From the NCBI GenBank assembly GCA_029817715.1, contig JARUPY010000365.1:216001-280000 (forward strand): a stretch of DNA of 64,000 nucleotides, written 5' to 3'. Below are positions 32,611 to 45,100 of the stretch, in pieces (position 1 is the first letter of the stretch; every line of letters begins with the position of its first letter). Made by a program: the position numbers and the translations under genes. The stretch is from Melastoma dodecandrum (Eukaryota > Streptophyta > Magnoliopsida > Myrtales > Melastomataceae). The notes under the pieces were generated by a model. That model had not been told where the DNA came from. It was given only the letters and a program-made list of their open reading frames with translations, and did no database searches.

Positions 32611-34892
32611 GCATATATGTTTTCTGGGAGCACTTGTCCAACTATTAGACTACGTAAATCGAATATGTATATGTTCCATCCATATTCACCTTTGGCTTCC
32701 AGCAGACAGGAACTCGCCACAAAAGTGAAGCTAAAAGATCTGCCTGATGGATCAATCTAATCCTTGCTTTCTCCTTGCAATCTCTTTCTCTCTCTGTGTG
32801 TGTGTGTGTGTGAGGAGCCCCTGAGGGAGTTGTTGCAGAGGGTGAGCATGAGGATTCTCTCTCTCTGCTTGTATCATCCCCGGGAGCTCTCTCTACATCA
32901 TTTAAAACTCATTATTCTTCATTACAAAATGCCAAGGAAACACATGCCCGACAAAGAGTAAGAACATATGGGAATCTAATGGCTACACACCAAACGTTAG
33001 CATGCACTGATTTACCATGGCTCCACCATCAGGTCCATCCGCTTTCCTCTTTCCCTTGAGCCCTCGTCCCAATTTCACATAGTGAAGCACCTCATTCTTA
33101 GAGCAGAACACTTGCTGGGTCGCTGTAATACTGCATCAGGAAAGGAAGTTGTGGACAAGCAAGCCAGCTGAACATGAATTTCAAGCCAACCCAGACTTCC
33201 AGTAGATTCAACAATGTATTCCTTAAACTTCCCATAAGATATGAACCACAGTGACATCAATAAACAAGGCCACCACCAGTTCTAAGGAGGCATAAGCCAA
33301 GAAGTTAACAAACTTCCCATAAGATATGAACCACAGTGACATCAATAAACAAGGCCACCACCACTTCTAAGGAGGCATAAGCCAAGAAGTTAACTTTAGT
33401 TTCTACTATAATCCGGAAGCCTCGCCAGTAGACAAACCATATGGAAAAAAAATGCGGAATGCTTCTGTCAAGGCACATAGAGCCTCACCTTATCCTGCGG
33501 TGGCACCGGGTTTCCTCACCCGGTGGATCCTTTCGGCAACCAATCAGGGGCGTTGGCAGCTCATCTTGCGGTCTCGGACACTTCTGTCCCACTTGAATCA
33601 ATCACCATACCGGGGACGGGGTCATCCGCCACGCTGGCGCCGTTGGAGCTAGTGTCCCCGGGGTGTTTATGTGTCCCAGGGACCGGGGAATCAGGGTCGC
33701 AGGACTCCGCTTAGTCCATGAAGCATCCCGATTTGAGGAGCGGGTCGTCCGGTTCTGTCCCCTTGCTGACCTGACGCGGTCCCTACGCTGTTGACACGGC
33801 GATTCGGCCCAGTGATTGAACCAAGCGCCGGTGGAGGAAGAAGCTCCACAAAAACAGGTTTCCTTGGGGAGGAGATGAAATACAATATATAAATCATGGC
33901 CATTGGATCTTGAGTTGTTTGGAGGGTCACGATTTTGTTCTTCTTTCCAAGGTCGAGGACATTGGGTTTGACGCGTTAGACTCATGGAACTGCGTGGTTG
34001 GGAAACTCCTACGGCCGGGATTTATTTCTTATAGAATCGACGGTTGAGATTCATTAAAAGAAAATAAAAAAAATATTTACACTATGGAATTCCTATAAAT
34101 CACAAGTAGAAAAATTCCCACAATCACCGGCTCCCTCGCTCGCTCGACCGGAGTTTCCGTGCCCAACGAAGCTCCATAGCGCTTTCTCCTTGTCGGCGGT
34201 ATGTTCTTCATCCCCTGAATTGATATCTTCGATTTTTAACGAGTCTCGGAGGCGATCGCTTATTCCCAAATGCGCGATAAGATCGGGGGTTACGACGACG
34301 AACCCTAGGCGGGGCATCGGAATTGTGATCCCGGGAACCGTTTTGTACCGCGGCCGAAGCCTTCCGCAACCGCTTCTTCTCTGCGACCCCGCCCTGCTGC
34401 TTCCTCATCGATCCTTTCCTACTCCTCCCGTTTTCTCTCCGCCGAGCGGTTTTTGCTTCCGCGCACAAAGACGCCACGGGGAGGGCGATGCTGGGTTTCA
34501 GCTCTTTTCCGGATTAAAGCTCGGTTCGGTTCGTTCAGATGCTTTGGCGGACCGGATCAATTGAACCCAGATCCCAAACCTGAAGCCCGCTTTAAGGCCC
34601 ACCTCGATCGAGTCCGTTCGTCGCCGGCAGGGGGACGACGGCAGCGACCGTGGGGAGGCGTTTCCACCCACAGCAACGTTGGTTGATTTTGTGTAATTGT
34701 GTTTTTTGTTTTTAAATATATTACCTTAAATTTTGAACGACCTACATTTTTTTTTCATGATTGTTCGTCATTTACGGGAGATTAGGGTTCGAGATCGGTT
34801 GATCCACCTCGTCACGTAGTATATTTTTTTTCTAGCGGATGATGGAATGGTCTTAGGAATCCGTGGGATCTGCAGATACACAGCGGTTGAGG
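32611..34892. other. Gene-poor spacer with tandem duplication and GC-rich leader region
   Basis: It contains a TG microsatellite (about 32797-32812) and the 85-bp tandem duplication at 33225-33394. GC-rich DNA at 33.5-34.0 kb has short open frames (SDTSVPLESITIPGTG) of no known family. GC-rich sequence at 34.1-34.7 kb could be the promoter or an untranslated exon of the PIG-Y-like gene. No other gene is recognised. Confidence 0.45.
33225..33394. repeat. 85-bp tandem duplication, two copies
   Basis: Copies at 33225-33309 and 33310-33394 differ at one position by eye (CAGTTC versus CACTTC). The near identity means a recent event. Confidence 0.93.
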
Positions 34893-35536
34893 ATGCCTTC
34901 GAGGTGTGGTTTCTTCGGAGGGTCCGCAGCTCAGGGATTGCTGTTCATCGCCATGGGTTCGATTTCCTTCGTGGCTTTCGTGTATGTGGCCGTGGTGTCG
35001 AAGTTGCTGCCGCCATCCGATAACGCTTTCGTCTCGGCCGTGCAGAAGGACAGGTGAGGCTGTGTCGTTTTTCGTCTGTTGTTTGGTTGGTTCAAGAAGG
35101 ATGTCGATTATTTGTGCCCAGGTGTTGTTGAATTATTTAATTAGATGGATTTGGATGCAATGGAATGGAGGATTCAAAGTGTGTTGGTGCACAAACAAAA
35201 GAAATTCATGGAAACATCGGAAGCATTGAGAATATGTTCCTGCGACTGTTCTCATTATTTGCTTAAAACTCGGTTAATGATGTTGTGCTGCTCGTACAGA
35301 CCAGAGTCATTGAGATAATGATAATTGATCTGCTCTGAAGAACAGGCGGGTGCTGGACTTCTTTTATGTTGTTTTGTGAAACGCAAGCAATGTTTTTCTA
35401 CTTGTATCTTATATGGGATCAGTTTTACCGTGTGCTGAACAGGTACTACTGCTTCTTGGTTCCCCTTACACTCCCTATCCTGGTGATTGCGGTTTACTTC
35501 CATTGGCTCAGCATGAAGCTTTTCAAGCATGCATGA
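34893..35536 (+). CDS. PIGY: PIG-Y-like small membrane protein, 2 exons
   Basis: Model: join(34893..35053, 35443..35536), 84 aa. There are two hydrophobic segments, GLLFIAMGSISFVAFVYVAV (about residues 13-32) and CFLVPLTLPILVIAVYFHWL (about 56-75). The basic end MKLFKHA resembles the IKLFRHN end of human PIG-Y. PIG-Y is a small regulatory subunit of the ER GPI-GlcNAc transferase that starts GPI-anchor synthesis. The splice junction splits an Arg codon (DR|YYC) with good GT-AG sites. The start at 34893 (MPSRCGFFGG) is the first ATG in this frame before the conserved part. The match is by pattern and topology; a similar small two-TM ER protein is the alternative. Confidence 0.7.
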
Positions 35537-38329
35537 GTAAACATTTGTTAAGGTATCTGGTCTCTAGATACCCTGTGACCCTCCGTATGTTAACAGTTGA
35601 TCTTTTTTGTCAATGTAGATATTACCTTCCACGCCATCTCGCTGGCTAATTAGTTCCTATTTCGTTTGTCTTTCCTGCAAAATCTTACCTGTGGTGTGGT
35701 TGCTCATCTATAGTTATCAGATTGCACACACAGGGGAAAAGCTAGTTTTCCGCATTGTTTAATATCTCCTGACTGTTCTACATGCCCAATTGGATTGATT
35801 GTACCCCTCACAAGTGTAAGGGCAACCACCTCTTACAAGATGTGGCTGTCGCTTGGTGGTTGAGTGCACATGTTTGATTAACTCTGTCTGAGATTTGAAT
35901 CCTTGGACGAAAAAGGACAAAGATACTTTTGAGTGCACATGTTTCTGTCTGCTCGCAAAATGCTGGACCATGTGCTACTTTCCTCTTGACATGATCACAA
36001 ATCCATCAGGGAAATATAGATGTTTATAAGAAAGCCCAACTTGTTGAGATATCTGCCAGGGAAGTTTTGGGTTGAAGTTTTAGGGAAAGTTGGAACGCGG
36101 AAGTAAGGATTTGAGATAACACAACATTGTACTGTAGATTCCAACAAACTAACTAAATCTCAGTCATCCTGGGACAAGTTCCCCACAGGGGAGAAAGTAA
36201 ATGATGCTGTCATGCGTAAAGGTGCACATAATCTTGAACAATTTATAAAGAGGTAATTTTATGAGAAGATAACAACATGTTGCATTGTCCGACAGGTTTA
36301 GCAGGGAGAATTGTGGCCTTTTTGGGAAGAAAGGGAATGTAGCGGTTGGTGCCTCTTGGAAGTTATTGACGGCATTCTACGGAATGAGGGTCGTAGGGAA
36401 TCGGATGATTCTAGTTCTGATGAGCCAGGCGAATCTAGTCGGAAGAGGAGGCATCGGCACAGGAAGGCATCTACAGCTTCTGATGGGCAAGCTTCCAGTT
36501 CCGATGTTCTCGTGCTAAGCAATCAACCAAGAGCAGGAGGAAGCATTGCCATGAGCGTGAGTAGTCGGACTAAGGAAGGTGATGCAGTATTGATTCATCC
36601 AAGGTTGGCAGCAACTACATCACTGGATACTCTTCTTTTAAACGAGTCTAGTGCAGTGAAGCTTTTAATTGCATTTGGAGAACAGTGCACTCTATCATTG
36701 TATTAGTTTATGGAGAAAGGAACTTGATCATGCAGCTGTTGTCTTTTGATGAGTCGGAGTCAGTCAAGGTTTCAATCGCCCAGTCACCCACCGATCAGTA
36801 CCCCTATAATTGTCGTTGTGGATAATTTCAGCTCGTTCCTTTTAGTTATCCATGGCCTGATCAATGTAGGTGGCGGCAACCAGGGCGGCTTCTGAAGACG
36901 CCTACTTTATCGTCAAGAGAGGTAGGCCCTCATCCATCCTGCCCTGTCCCCTTTGTATTCAACCACTGATTTCTGCAATTTGGTTAGCCATCGGCCATCT
37001 TGATGGCCTTAATTGGTTGTGCGCGCTTCTTCTTGTTAGGGAAACTTTCCCATCACAACTTTGAGCATACTGTGAATGTCGATCCTCTCTTTGTAGTTGT
37101 TTATGAGTAGCTGTTAATGTGCTACATGGGGATCGAAGTTCCAAGGAAGTTATCGATTAAGTGCAGTTGAAGAAAATGTGTAGGGAGGGAGCTTACTGGG
37201 GTAATTCGACTTTAAGCCTCTCATTTAACTTGGCCCTCGTTTTGACATGTACTAGACACGAGGCATTTTGCGGTTATTCAAGCAGGAACTGTTGCCCGAA
37301 TATATGCCACGATGGAATATGGAGCTGAGAGGATGATCCAAGACTGGGTGCGCATCTCTTATACTGATTAATTTGCGAAACTTAAAAAGTTCTTTTGTTT
37401 GAGGGATCGCATCTCATCAAATCACAACAATCTGCAAGGTCGATGCAGGATTGTTCTATGGGCTGAGCGAAAGTCCCCTTGTTCATGATGCTCTCGCAGC
37501 ATCTGATTTATCTCTCCCAATCAAAATCGTCACTTCTATTCTGCATCAATTTCCCTGTTGGCTTCATATGGTGGTGGTTGGTTTCCCATTAGGAATATTT
37601 CCCTCGGTTTAGTTGGTTCTTTCTTGGTTTGGAATCTTCATTTGCAAGTTGCAATGCGGCTGACGTTGCGAACATGGTGGAGGAGATTGTTTGCTATATA
37701 GCAGCGGTGGGCGTTGGAGTGGAGGGCAGAGACGCTGAAGCAAAGGGAAACCATGCTTAGTAATTATTCAACGGCAAAGCGCTTGATTCCCACACAATGC
37801 GATGAGCCCCCATTCATTCTAAATATATAGTTACTTACAAATGACATGGTCTGCTGGCCCAATATCCCTAAGAAGGCCCATTATATATGCTGTCGTAGGG
37901 ACGACGGGGAGCTATTTATTCTGATGGTAACCGCTCCAGGGGACTGTTCTTGACCGTCTTCGGGGATCAGCGATTCGGAGAAGAAAGAACTCGGACGATG
38001 AACCTCTCGAGTTATGGCAGATATTCGGATTCCCGGGGCCAGTCGGAGCGAGGGTCTGCTTGTCTAAATGCAGTGTTGTCGGTTGGTCCTGGAGCGTCAA
38101 TAACTCCCGATCGTTCAGTGCGATGACTACGATGCGGTTACCTGAAAGGAATACGGTTACCTCTCTCCCTCTCTCTCTCTATCGTGTGATTTGATCGCGC
38201 TTCTTGAATTCGTCTGTCTCATCTCATGATTTATGTGGAATCTGGAGGCTTTTCTTGAATCTTGTACTGGAATTTGGTGTCTTCTGTTGTCGAATTAGGT
38301 TTCTTTTGTGGTCGCGTTTTTCGAATGTT
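35537..38329. other. Gene-poor DNA with orphan exon-like pieces
   Basis: A plus-strand Ser/Arg-rich frame at 36311-36706 (SDDSSSDEPGESSRKRRHRH) looks protein-like but has no known family. At about 37280-37360 a frame reads HFAVIQAGTVARIYATMEYG, reminiscent of PRAT/Tim17-22 membrane proteins, next to a possible GT donor. A short frame starts at 37998 (MNLSSYGRYSDSRGQSERGS). None makes a complete gene. Confidence 0.35.
35800..35960 (+). mobile_element. Possible tRNA-derived SINE relic
   Basis: A pol III-like A box (GGCTGTCGCTTGGTGG) is followed about 45 bp later by a B box GATTTGAATCC (9 of 11 to GGTTCGANTCC). A 15-nt sequence TGAGTGCACATGTTT is repeated at 35861 and 35930. The element borders are not clear. 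Confidence 0.35.
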
Positions 38330-39150
38330 GCTTTGTTTGTGGTGATCGTTTCGAAGGTCGCGTTGTTTGTGTTTGTTGTTTCGAAGGTCCCGTTGTTTGT
38401 GTTTGTTGTCTCGAATCTCCTGTTGTTTGTGTTTGTTGTCTCAAATATCCCGTTGTTTGTGTTTGTTGTCTCGAATCTCCTGTTGTTTGCGTTCGTTGTC
38501 TCGAATCTCCAGTTGTTTGTGTTTGTTGTCACGAGTCTCCCGTTGTTTGTGTTCGTTGTCTCGAATCTCCCGTTGTTTGTGTTCGTTGTCTCGAATCTCC
38601 CGTTGTTTGTGTTCGCTGTCTCGAATCTCCCGTTGTTTGTGTTCGCTGTCTCGAATCTCCCGTTGTTTGTGTTTGCTGTCTCGAATCTCCCGTTGTTTGT
38701 GTTTGCTGTCTCGAATCTCCCGTTGTTTGCGTTTGCTGTCGCGAATCTCCCGTTGTTTGCGTTGCCTGTCTCGAATCTCCCGTTGTTTGCGTTTGCTGTT
38801 GTTTGCGTTTGCTGTCTCGAATCTCCCGTTGTTTGTGTTTGCTGTCTCGAATCTCCCATTGTTTGTGTCCATTTTCCTGAATCTCGCATTTTTTGTGTGC
38901 GCTTTCCTGAATCTCGCCTTGTTTGTGGTCGCTTTCCTGAATCTCGCCTTGTTTGTGGTCGCTTTCCTGAATCTCGCCTTGTTTGTGGTCGCTTTCTTGA
39001 ATCTCGCCTTGTTTGTGGTCGCTTTCTTGAGTCTCGCCTTGTTTGTGGTCGCTTTCTTGAGTCTCGCCTTGTTTGTGGTCGCTTTCTTGAGTCTCGCCTT
39101 GTTTCTGGTCGCTTTCTTGAATCTCGCGTTGTGTTGTGGTCGTTTTCATT
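38330..39150. repeat. 30-bp minisatellite, about 27 units
   Basis: The unit is GTTGTTTGTGTTTGTTGTCT followed by CGAATCTCCC, with a gradient of variants. Units to about 38870 carry CTGTCTCGAATCTCCCGTTG; later units carry CTTTCTTGAATCTCGCCTTG plus GTTTGTGGTC. One unit near 38791-38815 has an extra 16 nt. Because the period is a multiple of 3 and the unit lacks stops, both strands stay open for over 300 codons. Those frames are therefore not evidence of a protein. Confidence 0.93.
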
Positions 39151-41203
39151 CCCAAGACTGGTTGTTTTGTGTGTAATCATTGGAGAATTTAGTACACAAA
39201 CTTGAAGGAGAATCAATTGGACTATTCTATTGCTACCATCTGACTGGACACGTTAACTGCTCTCACGAAAAAATAAACTTATAGAGACCTATCATGTGAA
39301 TAAGCTTGGGTTTTATTAATTGTTAATCTTAATCAATTTGCTTAACATTTTCACTTAGATTTCTTGCAATTTTCTTGGGGCACCATTGGCAAATCCAGAC
39401 ATTCCGATTTCAACTGTACCATTTTCTAGACTTATATGGCCCAGATGAGGGTTACCTTAGAATATGGGAATAGACCACCTTGATGAGCCTAGGTGCGTAA
39501 GTTTCAGGTAGGTTTAGCATCTTACTTGATTCTGTTCAGAGTTACTTACCGACTGTTGGAAATTGAAATGTCGATAATTCTCTTTAGATTATTTCCCATG
39601 TGACAGTCTAGACTTGGTGATTTTATTTTAGTAATTTCTGTTTTAGAAATTCTAGACTTGGAGTTTCTGACTTCTACCCAACAGATGGTTCGGCCAACGT
39701 ATGGAAGGTGGAAGATGGCGTTCCTTTCACAAATTTAACTTGCAAAAGGGTACAATTTTCCCATCAAATAAGTATAGGGGTTGTTTATTTATTTTCTCAG
39801 CTGTAATTTGATTAATGATAAATGGTGTCGGATACAGGATGAGAAGATTGAATTTTGCTGTTTCCAAGGTTGGAACTTTTTTTTGCACATGTTATTTGTT
39901 TATGTTGAGTAAGTCTGCCTCAATTTATGATAAGATCCTGCTAGATGACATAAGACAGAATTCTCAGTAACGTTTGTTACGTGTTTATGAGTTAGGAGTT
40001 AACTTTCTCTTAGCTTGTAAAGGGGTTTCATAGTTTAATGATTCTGGTAATTTATGTTTATATTGCAAAGGAAAAGCCAGTGACAGGAGTTTGGGACATG
40101 ACAATGCTTTGAATAAGACAGGATACAGGATACTTCTTGTAAACATGGTTTCACATTGTCCATTAGTTTGGATGGGAAGTATATTGCGCTGTAAGGAGTC
40201 GAATCTCTGCTTCACGAGTGTTTATTTGAACAACATATGAATTTAGAAAAAAACGAGTAGTCGAGTACTGGAAACTAGAGATGAGTAACATCCTTGCATC
40301 ATATTAGTTGCTTTAAGTGGGAGTGTCTACGTTTTCTTGTCTTTGGTAGGTGAAGAACAGAGAATTGAAGTTGTAAGTTGACTGAATGTTTGATGCTGAG
40401 AGTTGTTCTCTTATAATGGTATTCTTCTTCTACCATGGAGCTCCGTTTTTTTTTGCTATTCTTGATTAGCTTTTTGACATTGTCTTTTCTAGAGACATGC
40501 TAGAAGGTAATGTGGTTTTAAAAGTATCAAGAGTAAAAACCCATATATGATGGAGTAGATTGTGAGTTTGCAATGCCATTGCATAAATATACACCTGCCC
40601 TGTTGATCAAGTATGACCACATTTCAGGTATTTAGGTTACACATATGCCTGAAAAGCTCCATAACCATCCACTTGCCTTATCTGGTGCGTTCCCATTGAA
40701 TCATTATCATTATCTTACTTACTTTTGCAAATGATATGCCGATTCTGTGTTATTACATGAGTGATGGTTCTGGTGATTACTTCATTTGATATTTATTATG
40801 AATCTCTTCTACAGTTTGTGGGGACCAGTCGTGTCCATTTTCTCTGGATTCATTTAATTTTGTGCACTTTGTAGTGTACTTTGTATTATTATTCTAAAAA
40901 GATAAATAAAATGTTTCGGTGAAGGTTGCTGTCTCATGGCGAATTACTTAAATTTGTAGGTGATGTTACTGGAGGTGATGCAGCCGCAGCAGTAGCAGCA
41001 TTGGGAATCCGGGAAGGCTGACATATGTTTGTAGTTTTATCTAATGGTTGATCCTTCGTTCTTGTTTTTATTATTATTATTTTTGGGTTTTTTTTGGGGT
41101 GGGATCCCTCTGTGAGCAGTCCTCGAATTATGGGGAGGAGGGTGGCCAGCCTGATGCGGACATTGGTATAGATCGGACGTCTGATGGGTCATACGAGCAG
41201 CTG
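39151..41203. other. AT-rich non-coding DNA
   Basis: No gene is recognised. A short exon-like piece near 40961-41023 (GDVTGGDAAAAVAALGIREG then stop) follows an AG acceptor and may be the last exon of an unidentified gene. Confidence 0.4.
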
Positions 41204-41240
41204 TGGTTCAATACAGGCCTTAATGGCCTGTATTGAACCA
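41204..41240. repeat. Perfect hairpin, 16-bp arms, 5-nt loop
   Basis: TGGTTCAATACAGGCC, loop TTAAT, then GGCCTGTATTGAACCA. The arms are exactly complementary. It lies in non-coding DNA. Confidence 0.95.
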
Positions 41241-41727
41241 TATCTATGCAGTGCTAAAAAACAAACAGCTAGACAAAAGTCGTTAAGTTACAAAAGTTGG
41301 TCGCAACAAAGTTACATTATTAATTAAATTCGCTAAATAATTTGCTTGGATCCATGAATTGGTTCACATCTTGGGCCGTCAAAACCCACGCTCCTTCCAA
41401 AAATGTTAGACATGCTCCTTCCAACGGACACGAGTGTTTTTATGATCTTGGCCAATTGGGCTTCAAATATGGGATTCGACCATAGGCCCATTTCATCAAT
41501 TGGGCTGATTTCTTATTGGGCCTACGATGGACACATAATTTACGACGTAGACTAATGGGATCCATGCACATGGTGATCCCTGTAATTTCTACTCGTCATG
41601 TTTCTGAGGGCCTAGCTAAGAACTGATCAGGACCGATCGCAATGCTTATGGAGCTATGCGAGGTTGGTGGGCTACGTATGAAGTAGGCCGCTGTCCACCT
41701 CCCTGGATCCCGCCGGCATGCTTGGAG
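41241..41727. other. Spacer left of the inverted-repeat element
   Basis: No gene is seen. CTCCTTCCAA is repeated at about 41391 and 41415. Confidence 0.45.
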
Positions 41728-42162
41728 TTAGGGGTGAAAACGAGCCGAGCCGCTCGCGAGCTGCTCGTGAACTAGCTTGATCAAAGCTCGGCTCGAGCTC
41801 GACTTTGACCGAGGTCGAGTCGAACTCGAACCGGCTTGTTAACGAAACGAGCTGAGCTCGAGCCGCAGCTCGAAGGCTCGCGACCTAATATTATATACCT
41901 AATAATATTTTCGAACCAACCGAGCCGAGTTCGAGTCCACATCAATATATGTATATTTTAAAATCGATCTCGAGCTTTCGAGCCGAGCTTACGAGCCTTT
42001 CGAGCCGAGCTCGAGCTCTCCATAATTGGACCGAGTCTAGTTCGAGCTCAAATTATTTGAGTCTGATCGAGTTCGAGCCGAACTCGAGCTCGAGCTTTTC
42101 CTAATCGAGCCGAGCTCGAGCCTGGGATACTCGGTTTCGACTCGACTCATTTTCAGCCCTAA
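41728..42162. mobile_element. MITE-like element of GAGCTCGAGC repeats with terminal inverted repeats
   Basis: The left end TTAGGGGTGAAAACGAG and the complement of the right end (TTAGGGCTGAAAATGAG) agree at 15 of 17 positions. The 435-bp body is built of degenerate palindromic GAGCTCGAGC and CGAGCCGAGC words. There is no coding capacity and no clear target duplication. The TAGGG-type ends resemble non-autonomous hAT elements of plants. Confidence 0.7.
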
Positions 42163-45100
42163 GGTCGAATTTGTTCACGCTATATGTGGCGTTTTGCCCC
42201 ATCCCATGGCGTCTCTGTTACATATTAAGCCTACATCCACATTATTACAACCCAACACGATACAACCAGTAAAAGGAAAACTGGAGCTATCAAGTAACTG
42301 GATTCTTTTTCCCATAACTAAGAGTTCCGGAGACTCCAAAGGCTCCCAACATATTAAGGAAAAACTGTGAATTTCAAGTAAATTTTAATAAATGACACCT
42401 GCACTTGCTCATGAGCCAAGTCACTTGCTCAGCCTCTTGACGAATGAGTAAATTCTCCAAGCCAATAGTCAATACAATCTCAGGACCAAAACAGTACAAC
42501 GAAATCTCTGTTCTATCTAAATCTATTAGGCAACATGTTATAAATGTGTTCTAAACAGATTAATAACCTCAACAGGAGAAAATGCCATTCCAATTGCGAA
42601 AAATGCAGAAAAAAGCCTCTCAACACAAAGGGGATATAAAACTCTCGACCACCTTGATAGCACATATGGTATTATTATCTAAATCCTCCCCCTGAGTCGT
42701 TCCATCCAAGAGCAGAAACATTGTATGCAGACGTTGAAGAGGAAAAGATAAAGATAAAGAGAATAGCATGAAAATGCACACCTTTAGCCTTGTGATAGCA
42801 ACAGAATTGCACTTCTCGGGAGCTTGAACAGATTTATCACAAACCTGTAAGAAATATATTTCAGCATATGAAAAAATCATCCCACCTATTAATTCAATCG
42901 TTTCTTATGAAATATATAGTTTATTTGTTGAACTAACATGCACATGGACTAAAGACACCAGTTTTGGCAGATGCCAGATCTTCGAAAACAGCTTGATTGT
43001 GAGAAATGTGGAAAAACTATGTTATGCTTTTCTCAATTCTCATTGAAGACAATAAATTAATATTTGATTGAGGAGTGTTTTTCATTAAAAACAGATCAAG
43101 GACTTCGCTATGAGGTTACTGCAACAGCAATTTGCCAAGAGTACTAGAACGTGATGAACATGCATATGATATAGAAAAAGCAAACATATAGGAGTTGACT
43201 CAAGGATCTTAATAACACAGTCATAAGAATGCACGAGGTTCTCTCTTGCCAAGCTTTGTTAAGTTACTCCTTTTGCAAAGATCATTTCAGAAAGAAACTT
43301 CTGACAATAACATGAATAATCAGGAAGGAACAGACAGTAACAGTTGGGCTGATCAATAAAAAAGGAGGCAGTAACAACAAACAAAAAGAATGTCAATTGA
43401 TGATATTGGATGCACCGAAACAGACACCATCAATCAGGCTGCTCATGAATAAGAAATGACAGGTTGATCATAACATGCAACTTCCGAGTGATTATACTAG
43501 AATCAAGCATTCAATTTCAATTTATAAAAGTTCTCTGCCCTTCATCCACCAATCAAGAAAAAGCAATAAAAGAAACATACATGCCCCAGCTAACCGACTA
43601 ATGAAGATGAAAAAACAATGTTGCTCAGTCTTTGAAGCCACGTGCTCTTTCCAGATTCCCATATAAGAATAGACTCCTTGTATAATGAACCACATGGGAA
43701 CAGCTTTTCCGAGAAGTCTCAAATGCACAATCATATTCAAATTACAGTCTTGTCCCAAACGGCCAAACCCCTATCACCAGTTCCTCATACGTTTACAAAA
43801 AAGAATCGCCAGTTTCTCGCATTTATTATAAAGAAAAATCACATCAAGCATTAGATTATGAAAAACCAACCACATACTAAGAAATAGTTCACATCTAAAT
43901 CATAAACATTTAAACAAATATTATTAGATTTTATCTGATGCGTTTTACCAGGATATTCTTCTAAATTAAGTTAAAAGAAACGGCAGAAGTTTATGAACTA
44001 CGCCAAAGAAACAAGTTTTGTTCCATCCTGATAGTATATCACAATTCAATCTTCTTGTCCAGTATCATAATTCATCATTAATCAAGTAAGGGCTTAAACA
44101 ATGAATAATCAACCACATATACTTATTTGATTGGAGAACCATATCGATTATGAGTTAAATTAGTTTCAGCCTTCCATATTCTCACCGAAACATCTGCTGG
44201 AGTAGAAGCCAGAACCTCCGTCCTAGAATATCTGATTGGACATTATTTAGAGATAATCATCAACATAACAATTAATAACTGTCAGCAATCAACTCCGAAT
44301 TATGTAAGAAGCTAAGTATAAAATGGTAAACCTACCAGAAATGTATTATCTCGAACAAATTATAACCATAGTCTCATTGAGAATAAATTTAGCAATTGTG
44401 TCCCTAAAAAATTGTAAGTTAGTGAAAAAGTTAAAGCAAATCTATCGAGACTAACCAGTGACAAAAGTCAAAGTCCATTATTTATGATGTGGGCCAGCCA
44501 AGAGAAACGGAAGTCTTTCTGGCAGCTTTATAAAAAAAAACTCACTAGGAAATCCCCAGAGCTCGTGAAGGAAACAATATCCGCTCTTTTAAGAAACCAC
44601 ATTTCTTCAAGCACGTGGCACCCCTAATGATTGCCAATGAGTCACGTCATATGGAAAGAAAGAAGAATGATTCAGGGAAGAGAAAGGATGACGGACCAGA
44701 GGACACACGGCAAGAGAAAGGTGGTCTTCGTATCAAAGTAGAAGAACTCGATGTCAAGGTGGATGACTGCCTGGTATTGGCGAGCATCACCAGGTCGTTC
44801 TCCGGTCGCCAGATCCACACTGCACATCAACAACGACTTCATCGAAGGAAAGAGTGGACAGAGATAGAGAGGTCTTCGCAGTCGGAAGTATGGATCATGG
44901 TGCATCTCACTTGCAGGATGCTGTAATGCATCATTGAGCAACTGGAACAACCAACAAAAGTTATTATAATTACCACGGTCATTATGACAGGACAAAATGT
45001 AATTCTAGCGTATGAAAGGACCATATATTTAAAAGATTCAAGAAACAACCAACAAAAACCTATGCTTTGGACATGATTCGAGAATGTTTCCGAGATTTCT

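Noticed and set aside
33523..33714. GC-rich frame with SDTSVPLESITIPGTG
   Set aside because: No ATG start, no family and no splice partners; left unassigned.
38224..39216. 330-codon minus-strand frame rich in Asn/Arg/Thr and matching plus-strand frames
   Set aside because: They are the stop-free frames of a 30-bp minisatellite; composition and repetition explain them without coding.
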